Made by a program: the position numbers and the translations under genes
Assembly (NCBI RefSeq): GCF_000003815.2
Contig: NC_049984.1
Coordinates: 6,826,656 to 6,890,655 of the forward strand
From: Branchiostoma floridae
Lineage: Eukaryota; Chordata; Leptocardii; Amphioxiformes; Branchiostomatidae
Length of the DNA stretch: 64,000 nucleotides
Direction: 5' to 3'
Notes under the pieces: model-generated
The model's input: only the letters and a program-made list of their open reading frames with translations
Database searches by the model: none
Told to the model about the DNA's origin: nothing
Shown here: positions 1 to 11,264 of the stretch, one piece after another
How positions within the stretch are numbered: position 1 is the stretch's first letter
Layout: the number at the start of each line of letters is the position of its first letter

Positions 1-115
1 TCTTCGAACTTCATGAATGAAAGAATATGGGAAACAATGATTAGATGAGAAGAGGGAAGGTGTCTAGATGTTTAGTGCATACATGCAGACAGGTTATGTT
101 GAATACACTCAAATT

Positions 116-298
116 TGGACAATTAACCACCTCTACTTAAGGACCACCTGGCCATTGTTTATTGTTACCACTTTTTAGTGGTCCTTTGGTCAATTTTCCC
201 ATGGACACAAGCATTTAGAACCCTGTCTTGTAGTGACCACCTGTCCACATTGGCAAGACTTAATTTGCCCCCTGAGTGGTCTTGGGCAGTTTTGACTG
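116..298 (-). mobile_element. CAGTC-ended mariner-like MITE, copy 1
   Basis: This is a degenerate copy of a short element found eight times in the window. The internal core reads 'gaccacctgtccacat', followed by 'cctgagtggtct' and 'gggcagttttgactg'. The right end TTTGACTG and the left end CACTCAAA are the terminal inverted repeats, with TA on the left flank. There is no coding capacity. Best-preserved copies at 59514-59689 and 61554-61752 have TA on both sides, which is the target preference of Tc1/mariner transposons. The orientation given is relative to the copy at 59514. Confidence 0.7.
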
Positions 299-479
299 TT
301 CATTGTAGACAGTCATACATGGTGTTAACTTTTAAAGCTTTTGTTTTGCCTTACCACCTTGCCTCTCTGTATGATAGTGCTTTAAAAAGAATCCTTGTTA
401 TTGTTCATAACGCATTTAAGACTAGCTCTCGTAGCTGTGTCTAAATCTGAACCATTCCACAATCAGACATGTTAGCAGC

Positions 480-512
480 GCCCCCCCCCCCACCATATAT
501 ATATATATACCC
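480..512. repeat. poly-C run and AT dinucleotide repeat
   Basis: A run of about twelve C is followed directly by (AT)n. This is a simple sequence repeat with no sign of function. Confidence 0.9.
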
Positions 513-539
513 ACTCACTTACACCCTGTTCTTTAACTA

Positions 540-870
540 CTGTACAGCCACTTGCTCCATCCAGGCCCTTTGTAGCGGTCCGCGTAGCCGAGCTATAATT
601 AACGGAGAATAGATGCCTGCGAAGCCGTAGATCAATGGGAAAGGGGCTATTCTGCATGCACGAGGGGGGAAGAGTTGTCAATGGTCGCATATAAATCAAA
701 GATAATTGTCCTAATTGGGACTCGATGACTGATCACCCTTAACTACCCGTGCGTGTGAACCTACTATATCAAAGTAATTAGCTCCTTTGGCCCCGTACGA
801 GCCAGCTCATTAACACGCTGCCGGAGGCACCGTCGGCAATCCATCTGTACCGGCTGCTCTTCAGAAGGGA
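540..870. promoter_or_regulatory. candidate cis-regulatory island with twin TCF/LEF + homeodomain sites
   Basis: This GC-richer block has no useful reading frame. It contains ATCAAAGATAATTG at 695-708 and ATCAAAGTAATTAG at 768-781, each a TCF/LEF-type ATCAAAG abutting a homeodomain-type core, plus CTATAATTAACGG near 590. The 3' part (about 835-900) is the GC-rich version of a sequence that returns in degenerate form at 2318-2383 inside the neighbouring tandem array. The enhancer role is inferred from composition and motifs only. Confidence 0.45.
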
Positions 871-2660
871 CAGAAATGATGGGATATTATGTGATGTAAC
901 CAGGTACAGGTGTGGCAGAGTCATCATCAACGGCAGTGGCCAGATAGATATGTAGGCTGTAATGATATAAGAATGTAACATTGCTACAGAAGTAGCTACA
1001 TGTATGTAGAGGTGTAGAAATGATGTGATATAACAATATGATGTTACTGTTGACGTTGCCATGTTACCACAATGGCAGGCTGTGTCACAGGATTGTCACA
1101 GTGTGGCAAGGTACAGGTGTGGAAGTGACAATGCTACAGATCTAGTGTAGCGAGATAGATGTGTAGGCTGTAACATCAAATGCATGTATCATTGCTACAG
1201 AGGTAGCCTGTAGAGGTCTAGAAATGATTGTGATATAGCTGGATGTAACAATGCCACAAAGGCTGGGTATGACACAGGATTGTCACAGTGTGGCCAGGAC
1301 AGTCACCAGGTACATGTCTGGAGGTAATGTGACATGCAACAGTGCTACAAAGCCAGGTAGATGTGTCCATCAGGCTGTTACTTCATATAGCATGCCTATT
1401 CAAGTAGCCATGTATATGTCCAGAAATGATGTGACATAACATGATGTAACAATTCTACAAATGCCTGCTGTGAAACTGATGTGACATGCAACAATGCTAC
1501 AAGAAATTCCGCTAGATCTGATACGTCTGCTAAGTTGTTACTTTTTATTGTAACAGTTACACTTTAAGTCATGTAGATGTCTAGAAATGATGTGATGAGG
1601 CATTGTGACAAAGATCTAGAGTGGCTGTAACACAGGATTGCCACATTGTGGCCAGGTACAACAATGTACAATGTAGGTGTAACAATGCTACAGAGTAGCT
1701 AGCTAGATGTTTGTAGTTTGTAACATCCAAAAGCAATGCAGCAGAAACAGCCACATAGATGTCTCAAATTGATGTAATAAAACATGACTTAACGTCGCTA
1801 CAAATGCTGCTGCGACACAGGATTGCCACATTGTGCTCTGGTGTAGACGTCAGTGTGAAGTAAGAATGCTACAGAGTAGCCAAATAGATGAGTAGGCTGT
1901 AACGTCATATAGCAAAGCTACAGAAGTAACCATGTAGATGTCTGGAACTGATGTGATATAACATGACTTAACGTCGCTACAATCACTGGCTGCGACACAG
2001 GATTGCCACAGTGTGGTTAGATAAGGGTGTGGAGGTGATGCTACAGTGTATAGGCTGTAGATGTCTAGAAATGATGCGATATACATGACACAGAGAGCGG
2101 ATTGCCACAGTGTAGCCAGATATGTTTAGAAGTATAACTTGTTATCATAAACATAAAAAGTTGCAATGTACAGTACGGTGCAACCCATCGGACACTGTCC
2201 ACTCTACTACAAAGGGATGGACATCACAAAATGATGTATTATAAATTCATGCAACAGAGTGGCTGTGTTGAAGGATTGCCACGAAGTAGCCAGATAGACC
2301 AGTACTTCAGGAGTCGCCTTGTAGCAATCCATCTGCACTGCCCACTTCAAGGCAAGAGACATGATGGGATGATGTAATATGATAGGAAGTAATGATGCCA
2401 CAGAGTAGCTAGGTAGATACAGGTGTGGAAATCATGCAATGTAACATTACATGGATGTAACAATGATGAATATAAGACAGTCTAATAATGTCACTATGTG
2501 GCAAAATAAAATTTGAAGCATGATGACGCAAACACAGTACAACGTGAAATATCCAAACATGATTAAGCATCACTACGATGTAACAATGTAACAAGGTGAC
2601 CAAATGAACTTGAAGCACAACGAGTGTTGTACCATCATGTGACATTGCCACCCACAATGC
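860..2660. repeat. degenerate tandem array, period about 182 bp
   Basis: The marker 'caggattgycacagtgtgg' recurs near 1088, 1275, 1633, 1818 and 1998, giving spacings of 187, 358 (about two units), 185 and 180. Other recurring blocks are 'aatgctacagagtagc', 'gtctagaaatgatgtgatataac' and 'ggctgtaacatc'. Copies are diverged by substitution and small indels, so the array is old. Short frames on both strands inside it are by-products of the repeat. The array begins where the GC-rich island at 540-870 ends. Confidence 0.85.
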
Positions 2661-2699
2661 CACAAAATTGCCACAAAAAGAGATTTGTCAAACCTAATA

Positions 2700-3540
2700 C
2701 AACATCACCAGGTGAGCTAATGAAATTGATTGGTTCCCCTTGACATTATTCTGGGTAATTGTTACAATGTTCATGGCAAGGTTCGAAACCTTGACAAGCC
2801 TTATATAGCAACGAAGGAAAGAGTGCTACAACTAACGTTACTAACGAGAATTAGAAAATGTCAAGAATATTTACGTCAAGTTAAATTCATCTTGACATTT
2901 TTAGTCATGTTTAAACCAATATGAATGAAGCTGCGCTTTGTCATATGTAGTTCATTTTAATAGTAAGTATGATTGTCCACATCATGTATGGTCTTGTGTA
3001 TAGGCCTATCCTATATCCATGAAACAAACAAACAAAAATTAAACATAAACAACCAAACACATGCAAATTAGAAGTTTTTGATACCTTAATGTTAGTCTGC
3101 AGCCCTTTTAGTCAGGTGGCCTTTTTTATTACCACCACCCACATTATTTGAGATATTTCGGTACAGACAGGACAACTGACCAAAGATCGTGGGGCACCTT
3201 GTTTTTAAACCAGTTATTTTCTCATCATCATGCCAGCAAACTTACCGCCTGTCGACGTCAATTTCCCCTGCTGTCTGTCGCGCGGCCTCGAAAGTTCAGA
3301 AAGTTAACTTTTGCCGTGGTGGCCATCTATATTTCAGAAGCTGTAATGAAGTTAGGTTGTGATTCCTCTGTCCAATATATATCCCTCTGTAAGGCCTGTA
3401 TTACAGTAATGAAAGCTTATTGGTATATTTCCATTGTCATGCTGGGTTACCCACCGTGATGGTTTCATACCTATAATTCATATCGCAATATAATGTGCCG
3501 TGCACGAAGCTATAATTTATATTTGCTTGAAGTCTGAATG
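2700..3540. other. AT-rich spacer, no gene seen
   Basis: AT-rich sequence with A-rich 'caaacaaacaaa' near 3025 and a small GC-richer patch at about 3240-3320. I see no exon or repeat structure that I can support. Confidence 0.5.
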
Positions 3541-4110
3541 GAGAATTCTCGGGTAATTGGAGTGCACAACGTTTCATTTCGCGGCCCCGACAGTCCCCCG
3601 TTAGGACGGCTACTCTCCGCCGGACATTAGCATTTTAATAAATACGCTTTTACCGAAGTCTTCTGATTGTTCATATTTCCATCTGTGCGCGTCTTTTCCA
3701 GAAGGGGTCATTACGCTCGGCGATGGGAAAACTTTGAAATTGGAAATTTTGGCTGCGCTGAAGACAAATATTTTTGGTGGGGAATTAATGCAGAGAGTGT
3801 GCCTCGGACGGGGTATTAACTCTGCACTGACCCCCCATGGCAAAGGTGAGGCACATTAACGTGAAATTGCAATATGGGGGGATTTATCGTCGATTATGAG
3901 ATGTATTTAGGCGGAACATAAATCGACGCAGTAAATGCGAAGATGGGTTTTGAACGTCACGTACGTGTGGTTCTTGGGACGATGTGCGGGGCCCTAAGGC
4001 GCCGCGGTCGCGAGAAAGGGGACACTTACCTGAGTCGCAAGATTGATGAACCTTTTCAGCCGAGGTTGCACCATGGCTAGCTTTCTCCAGGACCCATCCC
4101 TCTGTCCCGG
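3540..4110. promoter_or_regulatory. candidate cis-regulatory island
   Basis: GC-rich stretches alternate with AT-rich motif clusters. CGTCGATTATG at 3888-3898 and CATAAATCGACG at 3917-3928 form an inverted pair. Other motifs are 'ggtaattgg' near 3552 and 'cattaacgtgaaattgcaatatgg' in two parts near 3854. No protein-like frame is seen. The regulatory role is inferred. Confidence 0.45.
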
Positions 4111-4623
4111 GTTGAAATTTGCTTCATGGGATGGAAAAAATTTCATCCCATCCGTCCAAAAAATCTGAAGTTCACAACATAAAGTCGATGAAATTATGTT
4201 TTTTTCATAAGCCTGAAATGAAGAATTTCAGCTCCGAAAGATGAGTATTTAAGCTGGACTTTGGTTGCACACAGGGCAACTTACATACATTGTACATGTA
4301 CAAGGAAAAACTTTGGTTGCCCATGTGCATTTGCTGCTGTCCAGCATATTCTATGATAATCTTAGAAATTCGTCTCACATTTTCCATCTTCTCACAATAA
4401 AAACAAGGCAATCAGAGCTGGCAAACCCCTTTACCCATACTGCAGGGATTGATTTGTTTAGAGAAGGTTGCACATGGGACAACCTATGCAGGTGAAAACT
4501 TTAATTGTTCAGTACAACCTGTGCACTTGCTGTTTGAGTTTAGGTTGAGATGTAAGACAAAGTCACAAAGCAACCTGCAAACATTTCCTCTTGGACATGC
4601 TTTACCTCTAACATTGTCTAATT

Positions 4624-5708
4624 ACCTCCATGAAATGTCATGGAGGTTATATTTTACCCCGCGTTTGTGTGTCTGTCTGTGTGTTTGTGTGTGTGTGTGT
4701 AAACAAAATAACTCAAGAACGGCTGGGTGGATTGGTTTCATACTTAGTGTGTTGGTAGTGTGTGATGAAAGCTGGAAATGATTAGATTTTGGGCCCCCTA
4801 GCGGCTCCCCTTGGTACTGCAGCCCAACTTCCGGTTTTGCTATCTCGGTGTTCTGAACAAGCTATGGCCACGATTTTTGAGTGTTAGATAGCTCTTGTGC
4901 TCAGGAAGAAATGACATAAGTTTGGGCCCCCTAGCGTCTAGTTTTGGGATAGCAGGGGCATTTTTGTCAAAAACTTCTGAAGACGATAACTCAAGAAGGG
5001 AACAACGAATTTTCATGATTTTTGGTATGTAGGTACCTTAGACAATGTTGTACAAGATAAGATACTAATTATGCAAAATTGGAGTACATTTGCATAATTA
5101 ATGAGAATATTATATCATAGCAGTTTTTTCAATGTATCTCTTGTTCCAGACAATGGTCTTGACATTTAGGTGGTAGATAGCTTTTAGTGCCATGACCAAG
5201 TGGAGCAAGTTTCAGCCCTCTAACATTTAATTGTGGAACTGCAGGGGCGTTTTTGTCAAGACACTCCAAAGCAGATAACTGCAGAAAGAATTGACAGATT
5301 GGCATCATATTAGGCATGCGGGTACCTTAGACAAAGATGTTCATAATGATATACATGTTATGCAAATGAGGACTTAATTTGCATAATTAATGAGGAAATT
5401 GTATTATTCCATTGTTTTCAATAACTGGACTTCAATAAATGTAGCACATGTTAATTATGATAGGACATCAAATATAAGAATGGAATATAAGCAGAAACCA
5501 AATATGGTAATGAGGTACTAATTTGCATGATTTATGTAAAAATGGCAAAACCGCACTTTGATTAATGATTTTATAATTTTGACATGTGTATGTTAGTCAA
5601 TGATGAATAACAGCATGCATAAAATTATGTTAATGTGTTAGTCAATTGCATGAAATTCACAAAAGCTCTGAACATTCATGGAGGTATGAGGTCGCCGAAC
5701 TCTAGTTT
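4624..5708 (+). mobile_element. 1.1-kb non-autonomous DNA element with 'acctccatgaa' ends
   Basis: The left end 'acctccatgaaatgtcatgg' is a small palindrome, and the right end carries 'ttcatggaggtatgagg' in inverted orientation. Internal features are a GT-rich run, 'actcaagaacggctgggtgg', 'gggccccctagcg' (twice, near 4791 and 4924) and repeated 'gcataattaatgag' blocks near 5090 and 5380, which points to internal duplication. No transposase frame is present. I recall similar sequence as abundant in amphioxus assemblies. Diverged fragments occur at 25405-25615 and 36270-36372. Confidence 0.65.
4660..4701. repeat. GT/TCTG-rich simple repeat
   Basis: A 'gtttgtgtgtctgtctgtgtg' type simple repeat that is part of the surrounding element. 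Confidence 0.8.
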
Positions 5709-5719
5709 GGGAAAGTTTT

Positions 5720-5990
5720 GCAATTAAGAAGTTTTCGCTGAGATTGACAGGCCCCACTGTCACTATGTGAAACTAAGACCATCACTGGCCGAAGAAACAA
5801 TTTCCGTTGTCAAAACTCTTTTGAGCGGCAGCCAAATTAGCCAGCACGACTGCTACGCCGTTAATTCCCGGTTCTGAGATGGAATATCATTTTGTTCGGG
5901 GGGAGGCGGCGGTGAATGTCAATTAAATGTGCTGGGAAATAGTTTGGGGCAGTCCGAGTGGATCCTTATTGATTTCTGTCATATTAGTTG
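5720..5990. promoter_or_regulatory. candidate cis-regulatory island
   Basis: This GC-richer block sits directly after the 1.1-kb element. It contains TTAATT at 5861-5866, CAATTAAA at 5920-5927, and 'aacaatttccgttgt' near 5797, where AACAAT and a facing TTGT resemble two opposed SOX half sites. No frame is supported. The function is inferred. Confidence 0.4.
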
Positions 5991-6840
5991 AAAAGTTTTG
6001 TTCGATTCTTCATAGTTGAAGTGTTTAAATCAGAGTTAAAGTAAAACTAGAGTGTCCAAATTAAAGTAATTTTTGTGTGTTTCCAAATTATCTAAAGTAT
6101 CCAGTTTGCATCCAAATCCAAAATATCCAAAGTATCAAAAGTTGAATATTCATACTTGTGGTCATGTTACTTTGGCAGTGTTCAAATCTTAATAAAAATA
6201 AGCTTTGCTATCATTGAAGTGTAAAAATGATTTTGATTTTGAAGATGCCAGTGCTTTTTTCTACATTACCATTATGAATACATCATTCTTTATTAAGCTC
6301 TTAAAGATGTTGTGCAACTGCGAGAATTTGAGCAACCCACCTCTCTACATGTATGTAGCCATAGGTTGCCCAATGTGCTACCGAAATAGCACCTTTACAT
6401 GTATGTCATGTTTCCTGCAATGCATAACTCATAATACTACCAAGCCCATATTCTTTTAGTTTGCCACCTTGCAAGTTGTTTCAAATTATATTTTTGTGCA
6501 GCAATCTCTGGTTAAACGTAAGCAAAAAGCAGAACCCAGACCCTCATCGTCATTTGAATATTCAATGCCCTGAAACTTGTCAAAACAGTTGCATTGTATA
6601 GATGATTTTTTAATAGCCTATAAACAAACTAGATAGCATCCCCAGTATTTCACCCCTTCAGTGTCAAGAAAACATTGTCCTTGATAGTTCTTTGGAATCA
6701 AAGTTGTGTATTCAGCTTTCAAGCTCTCGGTTACATACATCACATGTGATGGCAAAAACTGCTTTAATTTTAGATGACTTGCTTTCAGCAGTGCCTTTTA
6801 TAACCAGTAACCACACTATGCAGCATCCCCAGAATTCCCC
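5990..6840. other. AT-rich spacer, no gene seen
   Basis: AT-rich sequence with several short 'tccaaattatc/tccaaagtatc' echoes near 6055-6140. No exon-like block found. Confidence 0.5.
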
Positions 6841-6854
6841 CCCCCTCAGTGTCA

Positions 6855-7240
6855 AGAAGACTTGTCGCCGTGGCGACGGGAGCGGTGGGTGCCAGGCATC
6901 CGTGGCAACCCGTCACCCCGCATGTAGTACGTCTGGAGGCCTCTCAATGGCAGGATGACAAGCTGGCTGATTACGGGCGTCACCCGGACAAGGAGCGGGC
7001 CCGCTCGACAGCCCCGCGCCATATGGCGCTCACTTAACTCGGGCACGGTTCAGCAGGGGAGTGCATTCCGGTGCGTTTTACCATGGAATTAAGACGTTCT
7101 GGGTCAGAATGGGTTGGATTGGATGGTTTTGGTAACATGCCCGGGCCAGCTGTCACTTTCCGTCATGCCGCACCGTCAAAACGATCCTGCCAATCACGCC
7201 CGCTCCACAACAAACGCGTAATGGTGACGGAGCAGGCAGG
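6855..7240. promoter_or_regulatory. GC-rich candidate regulatory island
   Basis: This is one of the most GC-rich stretches in the first 10 kb. It starts with GTCGCCGTGGCGAC (6864-6877), a palindrome with GTCGCC/GGCGAC arms around GT, resembling an RFX X-box. Three short frames overlap here on both strands, but none has initiation context or splice sites that would favour coding. Confidence 0.45.
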
Positions 7241-7329
7241 AAAAAAGCTGTCCAGACATATTTCCTGTATGGTAAAGCGATGCAGAAGGAAAGGAAAGTC
7301 TCCAATTTACCAAACTTGGGTTTGAGTCA

Positions 7330-8150
7330 GTGAGGTGACCCCCCCCCCATCAGGCTGGTTCTATATTTATCTCAGACACTATATGTATATGATATATATA
7401 AATATATACTCTCAGAATGCAAAATAGGTAAATACTTGAAAGACTTTGTTTTTAGAAAAGATACTGAAACTCATGGTCAGTCAGACTTGATTGTATCAAC
7501 TGAAGATATTAGAGATTCGCACATGTTATTCCTTTTTAATTTATTTGTCTTGTATTGTTAAGTTTGATAAGAAGAATTTGAAGCTTTATTTTGTAGTTCT
7601 ATTTTGTAGTTTGTAGTTGATGGTAAGAAAGTTGCTGTACTCTTTGTTGTGTCAATAAAGTTCTATGTAAGTGCCTTCGGCTTTTAATCTAAATCACATC
7701 AAACTGGTAAAGTACTAAAAAGGACATAACCATTTAGACATCTGGGCCAAGGAACGTTTAATTCTTGAGCATCCCCCTTAAGGATTTGGAACTATACCTT
7801 TCAGTCTTATATGTGAGGTCCTTAAGACTAGTTAACTGAAGATAATGCAAAAGGCGTCTTAGTGTTTACTGGACATGTGTTTTAATGGCTGTTATGTACA
7901 GAGTTATTGAGGTGATGATTTTGTAGTCAAATGTATTTTTTGTGAAAAGCGATGCCTATAAAATGAATTAAGATGGGAGAATGTTGAATTATACATCAGT
8001 CGTGTTATGGAATGAATGGAATGAATCCATATAAATGCATGAATTGAAATCAACTTAATTCGACATGTTGCACTAAGACAGAAAAAGGGTCTTTTCTTCC
8101 TGATATAGTGGTTAAAGACCCGCAACAAGACCGGAAATCAAATCAAATCA
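7330..8150. other. AT-rich spacer with a lone AATAAA
   Basis: There is a poly-C run near 7341 and (TA)n around 7380-7410. The hexamer AATAAA at 7654-7659 follows T/G-rich sequence and could be a decayed transcript or retroelement 3' end, but nothing upstream looks coding. Confidence 0.4.
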
Positions 8151-8535
8151 AAAGAGTTCGCAGGAATTAATACGATGGGGCCGGAATGAGTTTTGCAGAC
8201 TAGTTTTTGTTAATCCATATTCGATTGCGGCGGCCGAGGGGCTTTTGGGCATTAATTCATATTTGATTGATGTCGAATGAAACGTCCTCTTGGTCATCTG
8301 AAAAGACATGCATGGACAAGCTCGGAAATTGATGGGGCTATTTCGGCAGAGGCACTTTGGGAAGAAGTTCAGAAACTTAAAGCCAATTAACAAGAGCCGG
8401 GAAAGAGGGCGGCGAAATGAAGCCATTACACGGGCCGGCGGGCCAACGGGGCAGAGAGGAACGGCCAAGTGACAGGTTTAGTGCGCTGGGCCCGCGTTAT
8501 TTGCATTGTGGTTGACTGTGGCCATTATGTGGGGA
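8150..8535. promoter_or_regulatory. candidate cis-regulatory island
   Basis: Contains ATTAATTCAT at 8251-8260 and TGATTGATG at 8264-8272, the latter matching PBX/HOX-type sites, within a block rich in 'gcggcggccg' and 'gggccggcgggcc'. A 106-codon minus-strand frame spans it but shows no recognisable domain. The function is inferred. Confidence 0.45.
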
Positions 8536-10080
8536 TAATCCCCCACAGAAGTGTCCCTGCTACTGTTGTTGGGAAGGTACCTGCTGTGACTGGTAATTTG
8601 GGGTGGTGATAGGAGGGGTCGTAGGTAGGAAACAAGAAGGATAGGGGTGATGGTTTAGAGTAGGGGTGGATTTCCATTCTAAAGTGCAAGCCTTCTATAT
8701 CAAAGTTTAGATACAATATTTGCTAACAAACAACTAACAATCTTTGGCATTTGAGATTGACTTAAACATTTTTGTTTGGTCATACCATTAGCTCACATTG
8801 AACTTAACGAATTTTATTCCTAAAGATACACTTACATGTGATTGTCAATGAGATAACACTCTCTCCTATTACAGCTTCTTAAAAGAAATGACTATTTTCA
8901 TAATGAAGTGTTTTCTGATTGTTATCTCAACCATCCTCTCCTACAGAAATTTGGATGTCAGGTTTTACGTTTTTCCACTTAAAATCTCATTCAAGTACAA
9001 ATACAAATGTCACATTACATCTAGAGGTATTGTTTTTCTTCATGGACAAAGATAGGGCCTTTGTTTTGCCTTCCCAACATCCTCTTCTGCCATGACCTTG
9101 TCTGCAAAGATGTCAAGGTCGGGAGCACATTTATAGACTAGTCTATAATATCAAAGCGCAGGCCTGTAGATCCCAGCTTTTTCGTCAGGTGTACAAAAAT
9201 GTATGTTGTCAGATACCTGTCTGAGTGAGATCTATCTTGTTCTTCAGACTTGTACCAAGGCAGTTAGGGAGACCTCCTGTGAACAGTCTTTAAACAGGTG
9301 AAGTTGTTGGACATTGAATGGAAAAGAAGTTAAAAAAAAAAATTTCACAGGCAATTATGTAAAATGACTGCCCTCTAAATGTACCTTGCAGTACATGAAA
9401 GTCATTTCCAAGGTGATTCATATTATGTACTGTTTCCGTGCCTTGGTTATTTCAGACTTGTACTTGAAGGCCACAATTTGGGCAACAGGCATTTTGATGG
9501 CTTAATTGATAGATTTCGTTTAAAATTACATACATGTTCCTGGTATCTTGTGTCCATATATACATGTAAGTTCTCTTACATAGTGTCCCTGATTAAAGAC
9601 GGGCTTTTAGCTAAAAACTAACCAAAGTAACAACATAAAAGTTTTGATTTTGAGCATATGCTTCATACAGACTACTAGCACTTTGTGATTAGGGCAATGT
9701 ACATTGTGTAGTTGTTTTGGGAAAAATAAAACACTGTGATTTTCTGTGCCAACTAAATGATATGTAATATCCCTTGTGTAGCTCTCAAGGCCAAAAATCT
9801 TAGTTCTTGCTGAGCTTATTACACACATTCAATCCTTTATAAGACAATAATTTTGATGGCTAATGCATTTCTTTCAAATAGATTTGTCGACTCTTCCCTT
9901 TTCTCCGTAAAGAGATAGTGTCTGGACTTAATTGCAAATGTTTTTTTGTGTGTAAAGACTGTAATTTTTGATGACAAAATTGCTTGTAGCTCCTAGTTCC
10001 TCACATGTCCCTCCACAATTTCGACTAGCGTCCCACTTAGCTAGCCTTGATTACCGATGCACTTTTGTCATTTTTTCCCC
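8535..10080. other. AT-rich spacer, no gene seen
   Basis: Ordinary AT-rich sequence. I found no repeats, exon signals or motif clusters that stand out. Confidence 0.5.
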
Positions 10081-10089
10081 TGGAAAGAG

Positions 10090-10420
10090 TATTATTGACT
10101 TTTCTGATTCATCCGTCCTCCCCAAAAACCATTTATAATCTCTGCCCCACCGTTTGCTGAGGCCATTCCCGCTTCCGTGTCGTAATTGCACAAAGTCCAT
10201 GAATCCCTAAGTAGGGAATCTGAGAACATATCTAATGTACTTAGGCTGCCATTAAGCCCTGGAAATGAACCTGTAATCAAATATCGCGAAATTGTCCTTC
10301 CCCGTCTCCTCGCGGTGGCAGCGACATCACGTCCCCGCATGTGACCGCCGCGCTGCTCAGATGGTCGCGGAGATCGAAATTACGTTTCTGACATTGCCAC
10401 CTGTCAATCCATCAGACTGG
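10090..10420. promoter_or_regulatory. candidate cis-regulatory island feeding a tandem array
   Basis: GC-rich core around 10290-10370 ('ccccgtctcctcgcgg', 'gaccgccgcgctgctc'). The first, GC-rich unit of the adjoining tandem array follows with no boundary, so the array may have grown from the edge of this island. Confidence 0.45.
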
Positions 10421-11045
10421 CAGTTTGACATAACATCTAGCGAGGCCCGGCAAAGTTGGTGTTTCGGACGACATCGTCTGACAAAGGCTATTTATTGCAG
10501 AAGCAGGGAAAACACCTGTTTATAGGAAACTCTTGTCCATTTTTCAATAGGTTTATGATAATTAAGAATAATTCAAACATATTTTTGTAGTTTGGCATAA
10601 CATCCAGGCCCGGCAAAGTTGGTGTTTCGGATGACAATCGTCTGACAAAGGCTATTTATTGCAGAAATAGAGGAAACTCTTGTCCATTTCTCAATAGGTT
10701 TATGATAATTAAGAATAATTCAAACATATTTTTGTAGTTCAACATAACATCGATGCCCGGCAAAGTTGGCGTTTCAGATGACATCTTCTGACAAAGGCTA
10801 TTTATTGCAGAAGTAGGGGAAAACACCTATTTATAGGAAACTCTTGTCCATTTTTCAATATAGGTTTATGATAATCAAGGACAATTCAAACATATTTTTT
10901 TGGTGTAATATCAACAACCTGCAGTTCGACATAACATCAAGGCCCAGCAAAGTTGGCGTTTCGGATGACATCGTCCGCATCATGACAAAGGCTATTTATT
11001 GCAGAAGAAGAGGAAAGTCTTATGATAATTACGAATAATCAAACA
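10421..11045. repeat. four-copy tandem array, units of 147-187 bp
   Basis: The block 'agttygacataacatc' followed by 'gcccggcaaagttgg', 'tttcggatgacatcgtctg' and 'acaaaggctatttattgcag' starts near 10422, 10589, 10736 and 10923. Copies differ by substitutions and by loss or gain of a piece with 'ggtttatgataattaag'. The first copy is the most GC-rich. The shared segment 'aaaggctatttattgcag' is the best conserved. Confidence 0.9.
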
Positions 11046-11094
11046 TACTTTTTGTTGGAATATCTTTATTTCTTATTTGCTCAGTTAACAAGTA

Positions 11095-11262
11095 CACTAA
11101 AACCAGTGCCAGTACCTCTACATAAGGACTACCTGGTGGTCCTTAAGATTACTTTTCCCATTGACACAAGCATTAAGAATCCTGTCTATATTGATGACCA
11201 CCTGTCCTTGTTTAGACCAATTTTTATCAGTCCCCTGATTGGTCTTCTTGGGCAGTTTTTAT
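11095..11262 (-). mobile_element. CAGTC-ended mariner-like MITE, copy 2
   Basis: Diverged copy containing 'gaccacctgtcc', 'tcagtcccctgattgg' and 'cttcttgggcagttttt'. TA precedes the left end. The right end has lost the final GACTG. Confidence 0.65.
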
Positions 11263-11264
11263 TG

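Noticed and set aside
2780-2790. GGTTCGAAACC resembling a tRNA B box
   Set aside because: No A box or cloverleaf can be built upstream; it is a small palindrome in AT-rich sequence.
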